Part shown: piece after piece, positions 44,813 through 54,491 of the stretch
Numbering within the stretch: position 1 is the stretch's first letter
Layout of the letters: every line of letters begins with the position of its first letter
Origin: an uncultured Flavobacteriaceae bacterium
GTDB lineage: Bacteria > Bacteroidota > Bacteroidia > Flavobacteriales > Flavobacteriaceae
Reading direction: 5' to 3'
Assembly (NCBI GenBank): GCA_947503005.1
Contig: CANNCA010000009.1
Location: 62,001 to 126,000 of the forward strand
Length of the DNA: 64,000 nucleotides
Made by a program: the position numbers and the translations under genes
Notes under the pieces: generated by a model
Told to the model about the DNA's origin: nothing
The model's database searches: none
What the model saw: the letters and a program-made list of their open reading frames with translations, nothing else

Positions 44813-45883
44813 ATGAAAACACATATTAAAATGGCAATTGGATTAATGATTTTTCTAGGCATAGGAATTGTCCAAGCCCAAAATGATGATTTTACGTATG
44901 ACAGATTTCCCTTTGAATTTAACGAAAGTTCAAAAACGGCAGAGGTCTCTACCATTTGGGAACAAGTGTATAATAATATGCATGATAAATTTGTTGATAA
45001 TAATTACTATATAATTCTACACAGCTATGGTAACGCTATAGAAAAAAAACAAGATAACCAGGCATTATCAAAAAAAAGAGGAAAAGCAGTTAAAACGTTT
45101 TTAATTGAAAATGGTATCGAAAGTTCAAGAATTAAATTTGAACAACACATTGAGGATTATATTGATGAAGATTACCCCGCTGATAGAGAGGTGGTGCCAG
45201 CCTTCGAAAGAAGGATGAATCAAAGATTACAAGATTCTATCGAAATTTTCAAAAATGCAGAAACTCTTGATGTAGACATTGAAGAAGGAGAGGAAATATT
45301 TCTTAATGTAATAAAGTCTTATGTTAATTCAATTAAAGAAGGAAATCATTTGCAAAAATTACCAGGGGTAGGTAGGCCTTCTGATAATCAAGATGAATTT
45401 GAAGATCAAGCAACAACTTTAATCAAAGAGACAGTAAAAGCAGGAAAAGAAGCAATGAAAGGCAATCCCAAAAAACTTGCAAAACTGGTCGCTACTTATA
45501 CTCTTGGTTCTTTCATTGATCTATTTACAAGCAATCAAACAAAAATAATAGCAAAAAATAGAAAAGATATGTATGATATGATAATAGAAGCATTTAAAAG
45601 CGAGTGTTTTCCAAATTATCAGTCAGATGTAATGACTAATGACTATTATAGCATAAGTCAAAAATTTCTTTTTACAATTTTATCTTATGAAATAAATAAT
45701 CTATCAAACCATGAAAAGTATAAAATTAGAACACGATTTATTTCGGGTAAAATATATAATTCAATGTCTAGACAAACCGAATCTAAAACTATACGATTTA
45801 ATACTAAAATGAATAATCACTCTTTTTTTGGTGTTAATATGAGTCATTTTTTTTCCCAAAGTAAGTATCGCTACCGTGATTAA
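44813..45883 (+). CDS. OmpA-like domain protein of the four-gene cassette
   Basis: 356 residues. Signal peptide (IKMAIGLMIFLGIGIVQAQ) then an OmpA/MotB-type peptidoglycan-binding module at about 25-115: PFEFNESSKTAE, YYIILHSYGNA (in place of the usual GHTD), ALSKKRGKAVKTFLIENGIE and SSRIKFEQH. The rest (120-356) is unassigned, acidic then basic, with DEFEDQATTLIKETVKAGKE and a Ser/Asn-rich tail. OmpA-like domains usually hold envelope structures to the cell wall. Strongly AT-rich. Follows the muramidase gene by 43 bases. Confidence 0.72.
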   Translation: MKTHIKMAIGLMIFLGIGIVQAQNDDFTYDRFPFEFNESSKTAEVSTIWEQVYNNMHDKFVDNNYYIILHSYGNAIEKKQDNQALSKKRGKAVKTFLIENGIESSRIKFEQHIEDYIDEDYPADREVVPAFERRMNQRLQDSIEIFKNAETLDVDIEEGEEIFLNVIKSYVNSIKEGNHLQKLPGVGRPSDNQDEFEDQATTLIKETVKAGKEAMKGNPKKLAKLVATYTLGSFIDLFTSNQTKIIAKNRKDMYDMIIEAFKSECFPNYQSDVMTNDYYSISQKFLFTILSYEINNLSNHEKYKIRTRFISGKIYNSMSRQTESKTIRFNTKMNNHSFFGVNMSHFFSQSKYRYRD

Positions 45884-46244
45884 TATTTAATAGACATAAG
45901 GTTTATTGTTACAAATATTCCCTCATAATATATAGTAAAGAAGTCCAGCCACTCTTGTTCTCCAAAAAAGATATTTAATTATAGTTGTATAGCTCGGTAA
46001 ACAAGATAAGAACCATGAAAGGTTAAATTAGCGAGAATAATTGCCATAGAGAATATTCAAAATGATTAGGTAAAACAGAATGTAATACGTTTTCTACAAC
46101 TAAAACAAGGCAAATTAAAATGATTCAAAATAATTGAAGCAAAAAACGTCTTTTATAGAATGGTATTTTATACCTTAACTGTATTCCTAATTGTCATAGC
46201 GTAGTTCCCCATTAGTATATTTCAAAATTTAATATGACGAAACC
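45884..46244. other. AT-rich intergenic region after the cassette
   Basis: 361 bases with no convincing gene, terminator or promoter box. Two similar 15-base stretches (ATTCAAAATGATTA near 46065 and ATTCAAAATAATTG near 46123) are the only internal repeat seen. Confidence 0.5.
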
Positions 46245-47927
46245 ATGAAGTCAAAAACTGCATTACTATCTCTATCCTTAATTATCTTATTCTGTTTATC
46301 TGCCTGTAAAGAAAAAAAACAAAACCCTAACTTGGCATCTTTGAATCTACTAAGAGGCGATCTTCTACTCTGTGGAAATGGGGAGTTTGGGGAATTAAAA
46401 TTCTCTCTTTCCTGCAATTATGAAACAAGGGCTGATTTCGATTTGGCCGTCGCCTTATTGCATTCGTTTCAATATGCCGATGCCGAGAAAGCATTTGTAA
46501 AAGTTATAGATGCCGACCCAAATTGCCCAATGGCCTATTGGGGCGTTGCCATGAGTATTTATCATGCAGCATGGTTTCCGCCCACCGAAAAAGACTTGAT
46601 AAAAGGCGCTAAAGTATTGGCCGTTGCCAAGGGATTATCTATGGATGAAAAGCAGCGAGCGTACATAAATGCCATCGATGCCTTTTATGCCGATTGGCAA
46701 AACGTGGATCACAATACTAGGGCCTTACGTTTTGAAAAAGAAATGGAAAAAATCTACCTCAACTATCCTGAAGATGTGGAAGCAGCTATTTTTTACACCT
46801 TGGCTTTATATTCAACCCGAGATAGAGTCGGAAAGGAATACGAAAACGAACGAAAAGCAGGAAAAATTCTAGAGTCTCTCTTTGAAGACAATCCTAACCA
46901 TCCTGGAATTGCTCACTACATTATCCACAATTACGACAATCCAGTTTTAGCTCGTAAAGGACTAGAAACTGCCCGTAGATACGCAAAAATTGCTCCCTCC
47001 TCTTCACACGCTCAACATATGCCTTCACATATTTTTACTAGACTTGGCATTTGGGAAGAATCCATACAATCGAACATTCAATCTGCTGAAAGTGCACGGT
47101 GCTACAAACAAGCATTGAATATTAATGATGGTTTTTTCGAAGAAATACATGCAATTGATTATCTAGTCTATGCCTATTTACAGCAAGGTGATAACACCAG
47201 GGCTGAAGAGGAGTATAGTACAATCAGGGTGGCTACAACTGTTCATCCGTTAAATGTTACTGCAGTCATGTATCCGCTTGCCGCAATACCTTCTCGATTG
47301 GCTCTCGAAAACAAGAATTGGAAAAGGGCCGCAAATTTACAATTACAAGAAACAGGTCTAGATTGGGAACAATTTCCATGGCAAAAAGCGATACATCATT
47401 TTGCAAGGGCTTTAGGTACGGTGCACACCAAAGATTTTATCGTTGCGGAAGATGAAATTCAAACACTTAAAGAATTATACCAAAAAATGCTTGCTGAAAA
47501 TGACCGTTCGAAGTCCATTCAGGTCAAACAAGTTGAAATTCAAATAAAAACCGCAGAAGCTTGGTTGCATTTTAGTAAAAATGATATCAAAAAAGGACTA
47601 GCTTTAATGCAAAAAGCAGCTGCCCTTGAGCGAAATACAAGCCTACATCCACTTACACCGGGAGACGTAGTACCAGCAATTGAACTTTTAGGCGATATGT
47701 TATTAACATTGAACAAACCAAAAGAAGCATTGATAGCTTACGAGGAAAACTTAAGTAATACCCCTGAAAGATTCAATGGAATTTATGGTGCCGCAATTGC
47801 TGCAAAGCAATCTGGAAATCAAGAAAAGGCCAGTCTTTATTTCAAACAGCTTATTGATTTGACCAAAAATTCGAATAGCACAAGACCCGAAATTAAGGAA
47901 GCTGAAGAATTTCTTATATCATCTTAA
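46245..47927 (+). CDS. TPR-repeat lipoprotein
   Basis: 560 residues: lipoprotein signal (LILFCLSAC, Cys21) and tetratricopeptide-like helical repeats for the rest. Start of the repeat domain FDLAVALLHSFQYADAEKAF and DPNCPMAYWGVAMSIYHAAW; conserved HYIIHNYDNPVLARKGLE and HAQHMPSHIFTRLGIWEESI. Related to the next gene, which shares the AYWG, HYYIH and HMPSHIY signatures. Function unknown; location in the periplasm is predicted. Probably first gene of an operon with the second TPR and SCO1 genes (gaps of about 10 bases). Confidence 0.85.
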   Translation: MKSKTALLSLSLIILFCLSACKEKKQNPNLASLNLLRGDLLLCGNGEFGELKFSLSCNYETRADFDLAVALLHSFQYADAEKAFVKVIDADPNCPMAYWGVAMSIYHAAWFPPTEKDLIKGAKVLAVAKGLSMDEKQRAYINAIDAFYADWQNVDHNTRALRFEKEMEKIYLNYPEDVEAAIFYTLALYSTRDRVGKEYENERKAGKILESLFEDNPNHPGIAHYIIHNYDNPVLARKGLETARRYAKIAPSSSHAQHMPSHIFTRLGIWEESIQSNIQSAESARCYKQALNINDGFFEEIHAIDYLVYAYLQQGDNTRAEEEYSTIRVATTVHPLNVTAVMYPLAAIPSRLALENKNWKRAANLQLQETGLDWEQFPWQKAIHHFARALGTVHTKDFIVAEDEIQTLKELYQKMLAENDRSKSIQVKQVEIQIKTAEAWLHFSKNDIKKGLALMQKAAALERNTSLHPLTPGDVVPAIELLGDMLLTLNKPKEALIAYEENLSNTPERFNGIYGAAIAAKQSGNQEKASLYFKQLIDLTKNSNSTRPEIKEAEEFLISS

Positions 47928-47937
47928 AAAGTACACT

Positions 47938-49668
47938 ATGAAAACGAAAATCAGTTTAGGAATATCGGCAGTTGCACTTTTGCTGCTGGTCCATTTTATG
48001 AAGAAAAATTCCAATGGAAACCAAACTAACAATTATCAAAACGCATCTTTCAATTTTGTAAAGTGTACACCCACAAAATTTTTATTGGATGTTGTGGATA
48101 CTACGCAACAGATTTCGCCCCTTTTCACAAACTTAGGCAATCTTCATTTTTCAATTTCCACGGATAACGATCGGGTGCAAGCGTTCTTTAACCAGGGTGT
48201 GAAATTATCGTATGCCTTCAACCATGCCGAAGGGCACCGTTCATTTATGGAAGCTGCACGTTTAGACCCCAATTCAGCAATGGCATATTGGGGGCAGGCT
48301 TTTGCGCTTGGGCCAAATATCAACGACCCTTTGCCGGATGAGGAGCGTAAAAACAAAATCAACGAAGCCTTGACAAAGGCTAAGAAGTTTGCATCAAAGG
48401 CGAGTGCCAAGGAGCAAGCACTTATTGAAGCATTGTTAACAAGATATAGCGAAGATTTGGCAGCAGATGTAACAGATTTGAACATGGACTATATGAATGC
48501 CATGACTAAAGTGGTTCAAAAATATCCCGACGATGCCAATATTCAGATACTATATGCCGCCTCGGTAATGAATACGGTTCCATGGAATTATTGGGATAAA
48601 GACGGTAATCCCTCCCCAAATATAAAGGAAGCGAAAGCAGCTCTGGAAACAGCAATGAAGCTAGAGCCTGAAAATCCCGGAGGGCATCACTATTATATTC
48701 ATATGGTGGAGTTGCCATATCCGGACCTTGGTGTACCCAGTGCTGATCAGCTGGCATCTTTGATGCCCGGGGCGGGACATATTGTACATATGCCATCGCA
48801 TATTTATATCAGAGTGGGTCGGTATTTAGATGCAGTAAAAGTAAACCAAGCCGCAATTTTGGCTGATGAGGACTATATCTCACAATGCTTCTCTCAAGGA
48901 TTGTATCCACTCGCCTATTATCCTCACAACATACATTTCTTGTGGTCTTCGGCCAGTTTATTGGGTGCCAGTGAGATTGCTATAGATGCTGCCAAAAAAA
49001 CGGCAGAAAAAGTACCTGTAGGCGAATTGATCGAATTGCCGTTTCTCCAAGATTTTGCAGCAACGCCGATGCTATCTTATACACGTTTTGGCAAATGGAA
49101 CGAGATTCTTACCATTCCTGCGCCTAATCCTGATATCAAACATTTAAAACTCATACATCATTATGCGAGAGGCATGGCATTTATAAGAAAAGGAAATATC
49201 AAAGATGCCCAAGAAGAATTGGATGCTCTTACCGAATTAAAGAAAGACCCTGAATTGGAAACGTTCGTAGCAACGGCAAATAATGCCTCCATTCATTCGG
49301 CAAATATTGCTTATGAAGTTGTGGCAGGCGAGCTAGCGGCATTGAAAGGCGATTCTAAAACGGCCATAGAACATCTTAAAAATGCGGTAGTTTTTGAAGA
49401 TGGGTTGACCTATACTGAACCTGCAGCTTGGCATATTCCCACCAGGCAAAACCTTGGGGCCATTTTAATGAATGTAAAAAAATACGAAGAGGCCGAAAAG
49501 ATTTACAAAGAAGATTTGAGCGTCCTTCGTCAGAATGGTTGGTCGCTTATGGGGTTATACAATAGCCTTAAGGCACAAGGAAAAATGCAAGAAGCTGAAG
49601 CTATTAAGAAGGAATTCGACAAAGCTTGGGAACATGCAGATATTAAAATTGAATCCTCCATTTTATAA
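47938..49668 (+). CDS. TPR-repeat protein, paralogue of the previous one
   Basis: 576 residues with an N-terminal signal or anchor (ISAVALLLLVHFMKK) and a TPR-type domain: FFNQGVKLSYAFNHAEGHRSFMEA, DPNSAMAYWGQAFALGP, GGHHYYIHMVELPYP, GHIVHMPSHIYIRVGRYLDAV and late repeats YEEAEKIYKEDLSVL. No catalytic residues; the His-rich motifs (HHYYIH, HMPSH) are shared with the previous gene and would allow metal binding, which is inference. Ten bases after its paralogue; a SCO1 gene follows in 11 bases. Confidence 0.85.
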   Translation: MKTKISLGISAVALLLLVHFMKKNSNGNQTNNYQNASFNFVKCTPTKFLLDVVDTTQQISPLFTNLGNLHFSISTDNDRVQAFFNQGVKLSYAFNHAEGHRSFMEAARLDPNSAMAYWGQAFALGPNINDPLPDEERKNKINEALTKAKKFASKASAKEQALIEALLTRYSEDLAADVTDLNMDYMNAMTKVVQKYPDDANIQILYAASVMNTVPWNYWDKDGNPSPNIKEAKAALETAMKLEPENPGGHHYYIHMVELPYPDLGVPSADQLASLMPGAGHIVHMPSHIYIRVGRYLDAVKVNQAAILADEDYISQCFSQGLYPLAYYPHNIHFLWSSASLLGASEIAIDAAKKTAEKVPVGELIELPFLQDFAATPMLSYTRFGKWNEILTIPAPNPDIKHLKLIHHYARGMAFIRKGNIKDAQEELDALTELKKDPELETFVATANNASIHSANIAYEVVAGELAALKGDSKTAIEHLKNAVVFEDGLTYTEPAAWHIPTRQNLGAILMNVKKYEEAEKIYKEDLSVLRQNGWSLMGLYNSLKAQGKMQEAEAIKKEFDKAWEHADIKIESSIL

Positions 49669-49679
49669 ACAAATGTAAA

Positions 49680-50339
49680 ATGAAGTCACTAAAGAATTCA
49701 GGTCAATGGATTTCACTCGGTGTACTTGTTGGATCAAGTATTCTGGCACTTAGTTACTTTTTAACTCATAAAAAACAAGAACTTCCAATTTTTAGCCCCA
49801 CTGATTTTAATCCTGAATTGGTTGACGTAACGCTTCAGCAAAAAACAACAAATCACACTGTTTCCGATTTTAGTCTCCTCAATCAAAATGGGGAAACTAT
49901 CACTCAAAAAGATTATCAGAACAAAATTTATGTTGTCGATTTCTTTTTTACCCGCTGTCCCAGCATTTGCCCTATCATGACAAACAATATGGGAAAAATT
50001 CAAGCGGCGTTCGAAGAGGATGAGCGCGTGAAATTACTTTCGATATCCGTGACACCAAAATTAGATAGCATTCCCGTACTAAAAGAGTATGCCCTTAAAA
50101 AAGGGGTAATTGATTCAAAATGGAACATCACTTCAGGTGACAAAAAACATATTTATAATTTGGCCCGTAGAAGTTATTTTGCAGTGGTCGATGAAGGAGA
50201 TGGAGGTTTACAAGATTTCATCCATACGCCAAACTTTATACTTGTCGATACAAAAAAACAAATACGGGGCGTTTACAACGGAATAAAAGATGAAGAAATA
50301 AAACGACTTTTATTAGACATCGAAACTTTGATCAATTAA
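49680..50339 (+). CDS. SCO1/SenC family copper-binding thioredoxin-like protein
   Basis: 219 residues with an N-terminal membrane anchor (ISLGVLVGSSILALSYFL) and a thioredoxin-fold domain. The copper site is complete: C93 and C97 in FTRCPSICPIM and H182 in FIHTPNF. SCO proteins deliver copper to the CuA centre of cytochrome c oxidase or serve as redox chaperones at the inner membrane. Third gene of the TPR-TPR-SCO operon; the TPR proteins may be its partners, which is inference. Confidence 0.92.
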   Translation: MKSLKNSGQWISLGVLVGSSILALSYFLTHKKQELPIFSPTDFNPELVDVTLQQKTTNHTVSDFSLLNQNGETITQKDYQNKIYVVDFFFTRCPSICPIMTNNMGKIQAAFEEDERVKLLSISVTPKLDSIPVLKEYALKKGVIDSKWNITSGDKKHIYNLARRSYFAVVDEGDGGLQDFIHTPNFILVDTKKQIRGVYNGIKDEEIKRLLLDIETLIN

Positions 50340-50368
50340 TTTCATTAACCAAGATAACAGCTAACTAG

Positions 50369-50902
50369 ATGAACAAAATAGTCTATTACGTCGCGACTTC
50401 GCTTGATGGCTATATTTCTGGTGAGAACGAGGATATAAGCGGTTTCTTGCCAGATGGAAATGGTGTGCAAGAATATTTAAATGACTTAAAAGAATTTGAA
50501 ACCGTGATCATGGGTAGAAAGACCTATGAATTTGGCTATAAATTCGGACTTGAACCCGGTGCGCTGGCGTACCCGCATATGGATCATTTTATATTTTCAG
50601 AAAGGTTATCCTTTGAAAATGCTGATAAAAGGTTGAATATTGAAAAGTTGGATTTGAATACCATTTCAAAAATACGTGAAGACTCAAAAACAGATGTTTA
50701 TCTTTGTGGGGGTGGTGATTTTGCCGGTTGGTTGTTAGAAAATGAGCAAATTGACATACTGAAGTTGAAAGTGAATCCTTTGGTTTTAGGTAAAGGTGTT
50801 AGGCTCTTCGGTACATCAAAGAAAGAACACCAGTTGGTTTTACTAGAATCAGAAAAATATGATGGTGGTTTGCTAATAAATACCTACGAAATCAAATACT
50901 GA
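50369..50902 (+). CDS. RibD C-terminal / dihydrofolate reductase-like protein
   Basis: 177 residues, the RibD_C (YwjB/YyaP-type) fold: KIVYYVATSLDGYISG, TVIMGRKTYEFGY, VYLCGGGDFAGWLLENEQID and NPLVLGKGVRLFG. NADPH-binding GGG is intact. Members reduce pterin- or pyrimidine-type compounds; substrate unknown. Follows the SCO gene by 29 bases but may be a separate unit. Confidence 0.88.
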   Translation: MNKIVYYVATSLDGYISGENEDISGFLPDGNGVQEYLNDLKEFETVIMGRKTYEFGYKFGLEPGALAYPHMDHFIFSERLSFENADKRLNIEKLDLNTISKIREDSKTDVYLCGGGDFAGWLLENEQIDILKLKVNPLVLGKGVRLFGTSKKEHQLVLLESEKYDGGLLINTYEIKY

Positions 50903-51028
50903 AATCACTTTTGTTAGTGCCTATTCTGTTAAATGACTTCCGTTAAACTAATTGGCCTTTTTGAAAACTACTTCTATGCAATAATTCCCTATTTTTAAGG
51001 AAATAATAATATCCTATAACTTCTTCAA

Positions 51029-54000
51029 ATGAAATTCATTTCACTGAAATCTATTATTGCATTATTTGCAATAACTCTTTTTTCTTCCTGTAACACCAAA
51101 TCGAACAAACCCAAAGAAATTGCCCTGACGATAGTTGAAGATTCCGTTTTTGGTGCTGAAAATGCCGAAGAAGCAAGAAAAAATATCACAGCCACGGTAG
51201 CAGACGGATTGGAGTTGACACTCTGGGCATCAGATTCCTTAGCACCCGACCCGGTCGCAATGGACATAGATAGCAAAGGCCGAATTTACCTAACGCGAAC
51301 CAATCGTCAAAAGCATTCTGAGTTTGACATTCGGGGTTATCGCCAGTGGATGACGCCATCCATTTCATTACAATCTGTTGAAGATCGTCGAGCTTTTTTA
51401 CGCAAAACCTTTGCACCTGAATTGAGCGAAGAAAATAGCTGGCTGAAAGATTTGAACAATGATTCCATTCGCGATTGGAAAGATCTCGCCGTAGAAAAAG
51501 ATGAAGTTTGGATGTTGGAAGACACCAATGGAGACGGACTAGCAGATAAATCCTCACGGATTTTAGAGGATTTTGATACTGAAATCACCGATGTTGCCGG
51601 TGCACTTCTAGTGCGAGATGAAGATGTCTTTGTAGGCATCGGCCCAGATATGTGGCGTCTGACTGACACCAATGATGATGGCGTACTGGATGAAAAAACC
51701 TCCATTGCTCACGGCTTTGCCGTGCATATTGGTTTTGGCGGTCATGGTATGTCGGGAGCCATTCAAGGTCCTGATGGAAAGATATACTGGGGCATTGGCG
51801 ATATTGGTGCCAACATTACCACAGTAGATGGCGTCAATCATAAGTACCCGAATCAAGGGGTCATTGTTCGCTGCTATCCCGATGGTAGCAATTTTGAAGT
51901 GTTTTCAAGAGGACATCGGAACACTCATGAATTCGTTTTTGACGCTTATGGCAATATTATTTCTTCAGATAATGATGGAGACCATGCCGGGGAGAGCGAG
52001 CGTTTGGTGCATATTGTAGAGGGTTCCGATTCGGGATGGCGTACCAATTGGCAATTCGGAAAATATACGGATCCCAAAAACAATAGTTATAAAGTATGGA
52101 TGGATGAAAAATTGTTCGTTCCTCGTTGGGAAGGACAGGCAGCATACATCATCCCACCTATCATGAACTTCCACAACGGGCCCACGGGAATGGCCTACAA
52201 TCCCGGTACCGCTTTAGGGAAGGATTGGCAAAACCGATTTTTCCTTTCAGAATTCGTGGGCGATCCAAGTCGATCCCATATTTGGTCGTTCGATTTGAAA
52301 CCAAAAGGAGCCTCTTTTGACCTGAATACCGATATTGATGTTGTAAGCGGAATACTTCCTACCGGCGTCCGTTTTGGTCCCGATGGCGCCTTGTACACTG
52401 CAGATTGGATAAATGGCTGGGATACTAAAAATTATGGCCGGATTTGGAAAATTGATGTTTCCGAAGACAAAAACGATTTGGCAAAAGAAAGACAAGAGAC
52501 CGAACGCTTGATGACCTTAGATTATAGTGACCAATCGAACGATGAACTGGTCGCCCTACTCTCCTACCCTGATATGCGCATTCGTCAAAAAGCACAATTC
52601 GAATTGGCAAAAAGTACATTTTGGGGCTATCGTGCTTTGAAAGATGTACTAATGGACAATGAAAATCAATTTGCACGTATACATGCCATTTGGGGTATCG
52701 GACAAATCGCAGCGGATGATTTGGATAAGGCAGATTGTTTGGTTCCGCTTTTGGATGATTCAAACCCTGAAATTATTGCTCAAGCACTCAAAGTTTTGGG
52801 GGATATTAGATACAAAGAGGCTGGCTCACAATATATTCCGTTATTAAAACATGCGAACGATCGGGTAAAATTCTTTGCCGCACAAGCATTGGGAAGAATT
52901 GCACAAAACGATGCCGTACAGCCTCTTTTAGATATGATAGTTGCCAACAATGATGAAGATGTATACATAAGACATGCAGCGGTTTTGGCTTTATCAAGAA
53001 TCGGCAACTCAGAACCGATGATAGCGCTTTCAGAAAATCCGAATAGAAGTCTTCGTATCGCCGCGGTTTTGGTTTTACGAAGGATGCAGGATGCGGGAGT
53101 GGCAAAATTCCTCAACGATTCAGATGAATATATTGTTACAGAAGCCGCCCGGGCCATCAATGATGATTGGTCGATTGAACCTGCTTTGCCCGCATTGGCG
53201 AACGTGCTGACAGAAACTAGGTTTAGTTCAGAACCTTTGCTGCGAAGGGCAATCAATGCGGCTTTGAGAGTCGGTGGTGAGAAAGAGCTCGACAACCTCA
53301 TGGCTTTTGCAAAACGATCCGACATTGCCGACACCATTAGGGGCGAGGCTTTAGCAGCCATAGGTACTTGGGGTGAACCTTCGGTCTTAGATCGTGTAGA
53401 TGGAAGATTTAGAGGTGAAATCATACGTGATGCCAGCATTGCGAAACAAAAAATAGGAAAAGAGATTCCTGATTTCTTGCAAGACACGAATCCCGAAATC
53501 TTAATAGGGGTTTCGAAGACCTTAGAGAACTTGGGCGTTACTAACTATAATGATGAACTATATTCCGTATTTCGAAAAAACAAATCGCCCAAAGTACGGG
53601 CGGCTATATTATCCGCTTTAGGCGCGCTTCAATTCGATAAAATCGAATATGCGATGAAAGTAGGCATGGGCGACAAGAATCAAGAAGTACGCGAAGCTGC
53701 GGTGGGGCTTTTGTCTCGATTGGAAATTTCGAAAGAAAACCTTCCCGGTATCGTGGATCCTATTTTCAGGAATAGCTCCGTTGGAGAACAACAGAAAATG
53801 TTAGGCGTACTTGCAGAAATGCCCATCGAAAAAAGTGAGAATGTTCTACAGGGGCTCATTGAAAAAGCGGAGAACAATAGATTTCCCGATGGCGCAATTC
53901 TAGATCTCATAGAGGCTGTAGAAGCCAGTGGCTCAGATAACCTGATTGCGCAATTACAAAAAATAAAGAAAAGCGATCAAACTGCAGAAGGCTACAAAGA

Positions 54001-54457
54001 AACCTTGTATGGGGGAAGATGGTGGCAAGGGCGTCAAGTATTTACGAACAACCCAACGGCACAATGCGTACGTTGTCATGCCGTGTACGGAGTTGGCGGC
54101 CAAGTAGGTCCTCCACTCGAAAATATAGCGAACATATTGACAAGGGAACAAATACTGGAATCCCTTATTGAACCGAGCAAAAGATTGGCTCCAGGTTACG
54201 GTAACGTGACCGTCACACTTTTAGATGGCCAAGTAGTCACAGGAGTATTGGAAGAGGAAACCAAAGACGAACTTATACTCCGTACCAATGATGCAGAACC
54301 CATGGAAATTCGGCATTCAAGAATTAAAAAACGTGAAAACGGTATTTCGGCCATGCCAGCAGCGGGTCGTTTGATTACCAAAAGAGAGCTTCGAGATTTG
54401 ATGGAGTATTTAGGGAGTTTGAGGAAGGTGGATGACGCCGCAACTGTCGGCCAATAA
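51029..54457 (+). CDS. Propeller-HEAT-cytochrome c lipoprotein (PVC-type membrane-bound dehydrogenase)
   Basis: 1142 residues. Lipoprotein signal (LFSSC near residue 19-21). Residues about 55-470 form a soluble-dehydrogenase-like propeller (DPVAMDIDSKGRIYLTRT; GHGMSGAIQGPDGKIYWGIGD; GRIWKIDV), about 490-960 HEAT-type repeats (IRQKAQFELAKSTFW; QVREAAVGLLSRL-like), and the end a cytochrome c with heme motif CVRCH (C1013, H1017), GGQVGPPLENI and likely Met ligand in ISAMPAAG. Known in Planctomycetes and Bacteroidetes as a membrane-bound dehydrogenase domain protein. Probably oxidises a sugar or other periplasmic substrate and passes electrons through its own heme; substrate unknown. Confidence 0.9.
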   Translation: MKFISLKSIIALFAITLFSSCNTKSNKPKEIALTIVEDSVFGAENAEEARKNITATVADGLELTLWASDSLAPDPVAMDIDSKGRIYLTRTNRQKHSEFDIRGYRQWMTPSISLQSVEDRRAFLRKTFAPELSEENSWLKDLNNDSIRDWKDLAVEKDEVWMLEDTNGDGLADKSSRILEDFDTEITDVAGALLVRDEDVFVGIGPDMWRLTDTNDDGVLDEKTSIAHGFAVHIGFGGHGMSGAIQGPDGKIYWGIGDIGANITTVDGVNHKYPNQGVIVRCYPDGSNFEVFSRGHRNTHEFVFDAYGNIISSDNDGDHAGESERLVHIVEGSDSGWRTNWQFGKYTDPKNNSYKVWMDEKLFVPRWEGQAAYIIPPIMNFHNGPTGMAYNPGTALGKDWQNRFFLSEFVGDPSRSHIWSFDLKPKGASFDLNTDIDVVSGILPTGVRFGPDGALYTADWINGWDTKNYGRIWKIDVSEDKNDLAKERQETERLMTLDYSDQSNDELVALLSYPDMRIRQKAQFELAKSTFWGYRALKDVLMDNENQFARIHAIWGIGQIAADDLDKADCLVPLLDDSNPEIIAQALKVLGDIRYKEAGSQYIPLLKHANDRVKFFAAQALGRIAQNDAVQPLLDMIVANNDEDVYIRHAAVLALSRIGNSEPMIALSENPNRSLRIAAVLVLRRMQDAGVAKFLNDSDEYIVTEAARAINDDWSIEPALPALANVLTETRFSSEPLLRRAINAALRVGGEKELDNLMAFAKRSDIADTIRGEALAAIGTWGEPSVLDRVDGRFRGEIIRDASIAKQKIGKEIPDFLQDTNPEILIGVSKTLENLGVTNYNDELYSVFRKNKSPKVRAAILSALGALQFDKIEYAMKVGMGDKNQEVREAAVGLLSRLEISKENLPGIVDPIFRNSSVGEQQKMLGVLAEMPIEKSENVLQGLIEKAENNRFPDGAILDLIEAVEASGSDNLIAQLQKIKKSDQTAEGYKETLYGGRWWQGRQVFTNNPTAQCVRCHAVYGVGGQVGPPLENIANILTREQILESLIEPSKRLAPGYGNVTVTLLDGQVVTGVLEEETKDELILRTNDAEPMEIRHSRIKKRENGISAMPAAGRLITKRELRDLMEYLGSLRKVDDAATVGQ

Positions 54458-54491
54458 AACATTAATGAATATAGAAGTAAAATCAAGGCTT

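Noticed and set aside
52780-53487. A 235-residue reading frame on the minus strand
   Set aside because: It lies fully antisense to the HEAT-repeat part of the propeller-cytochrome gene, has no family likeness and reflects codon bias.
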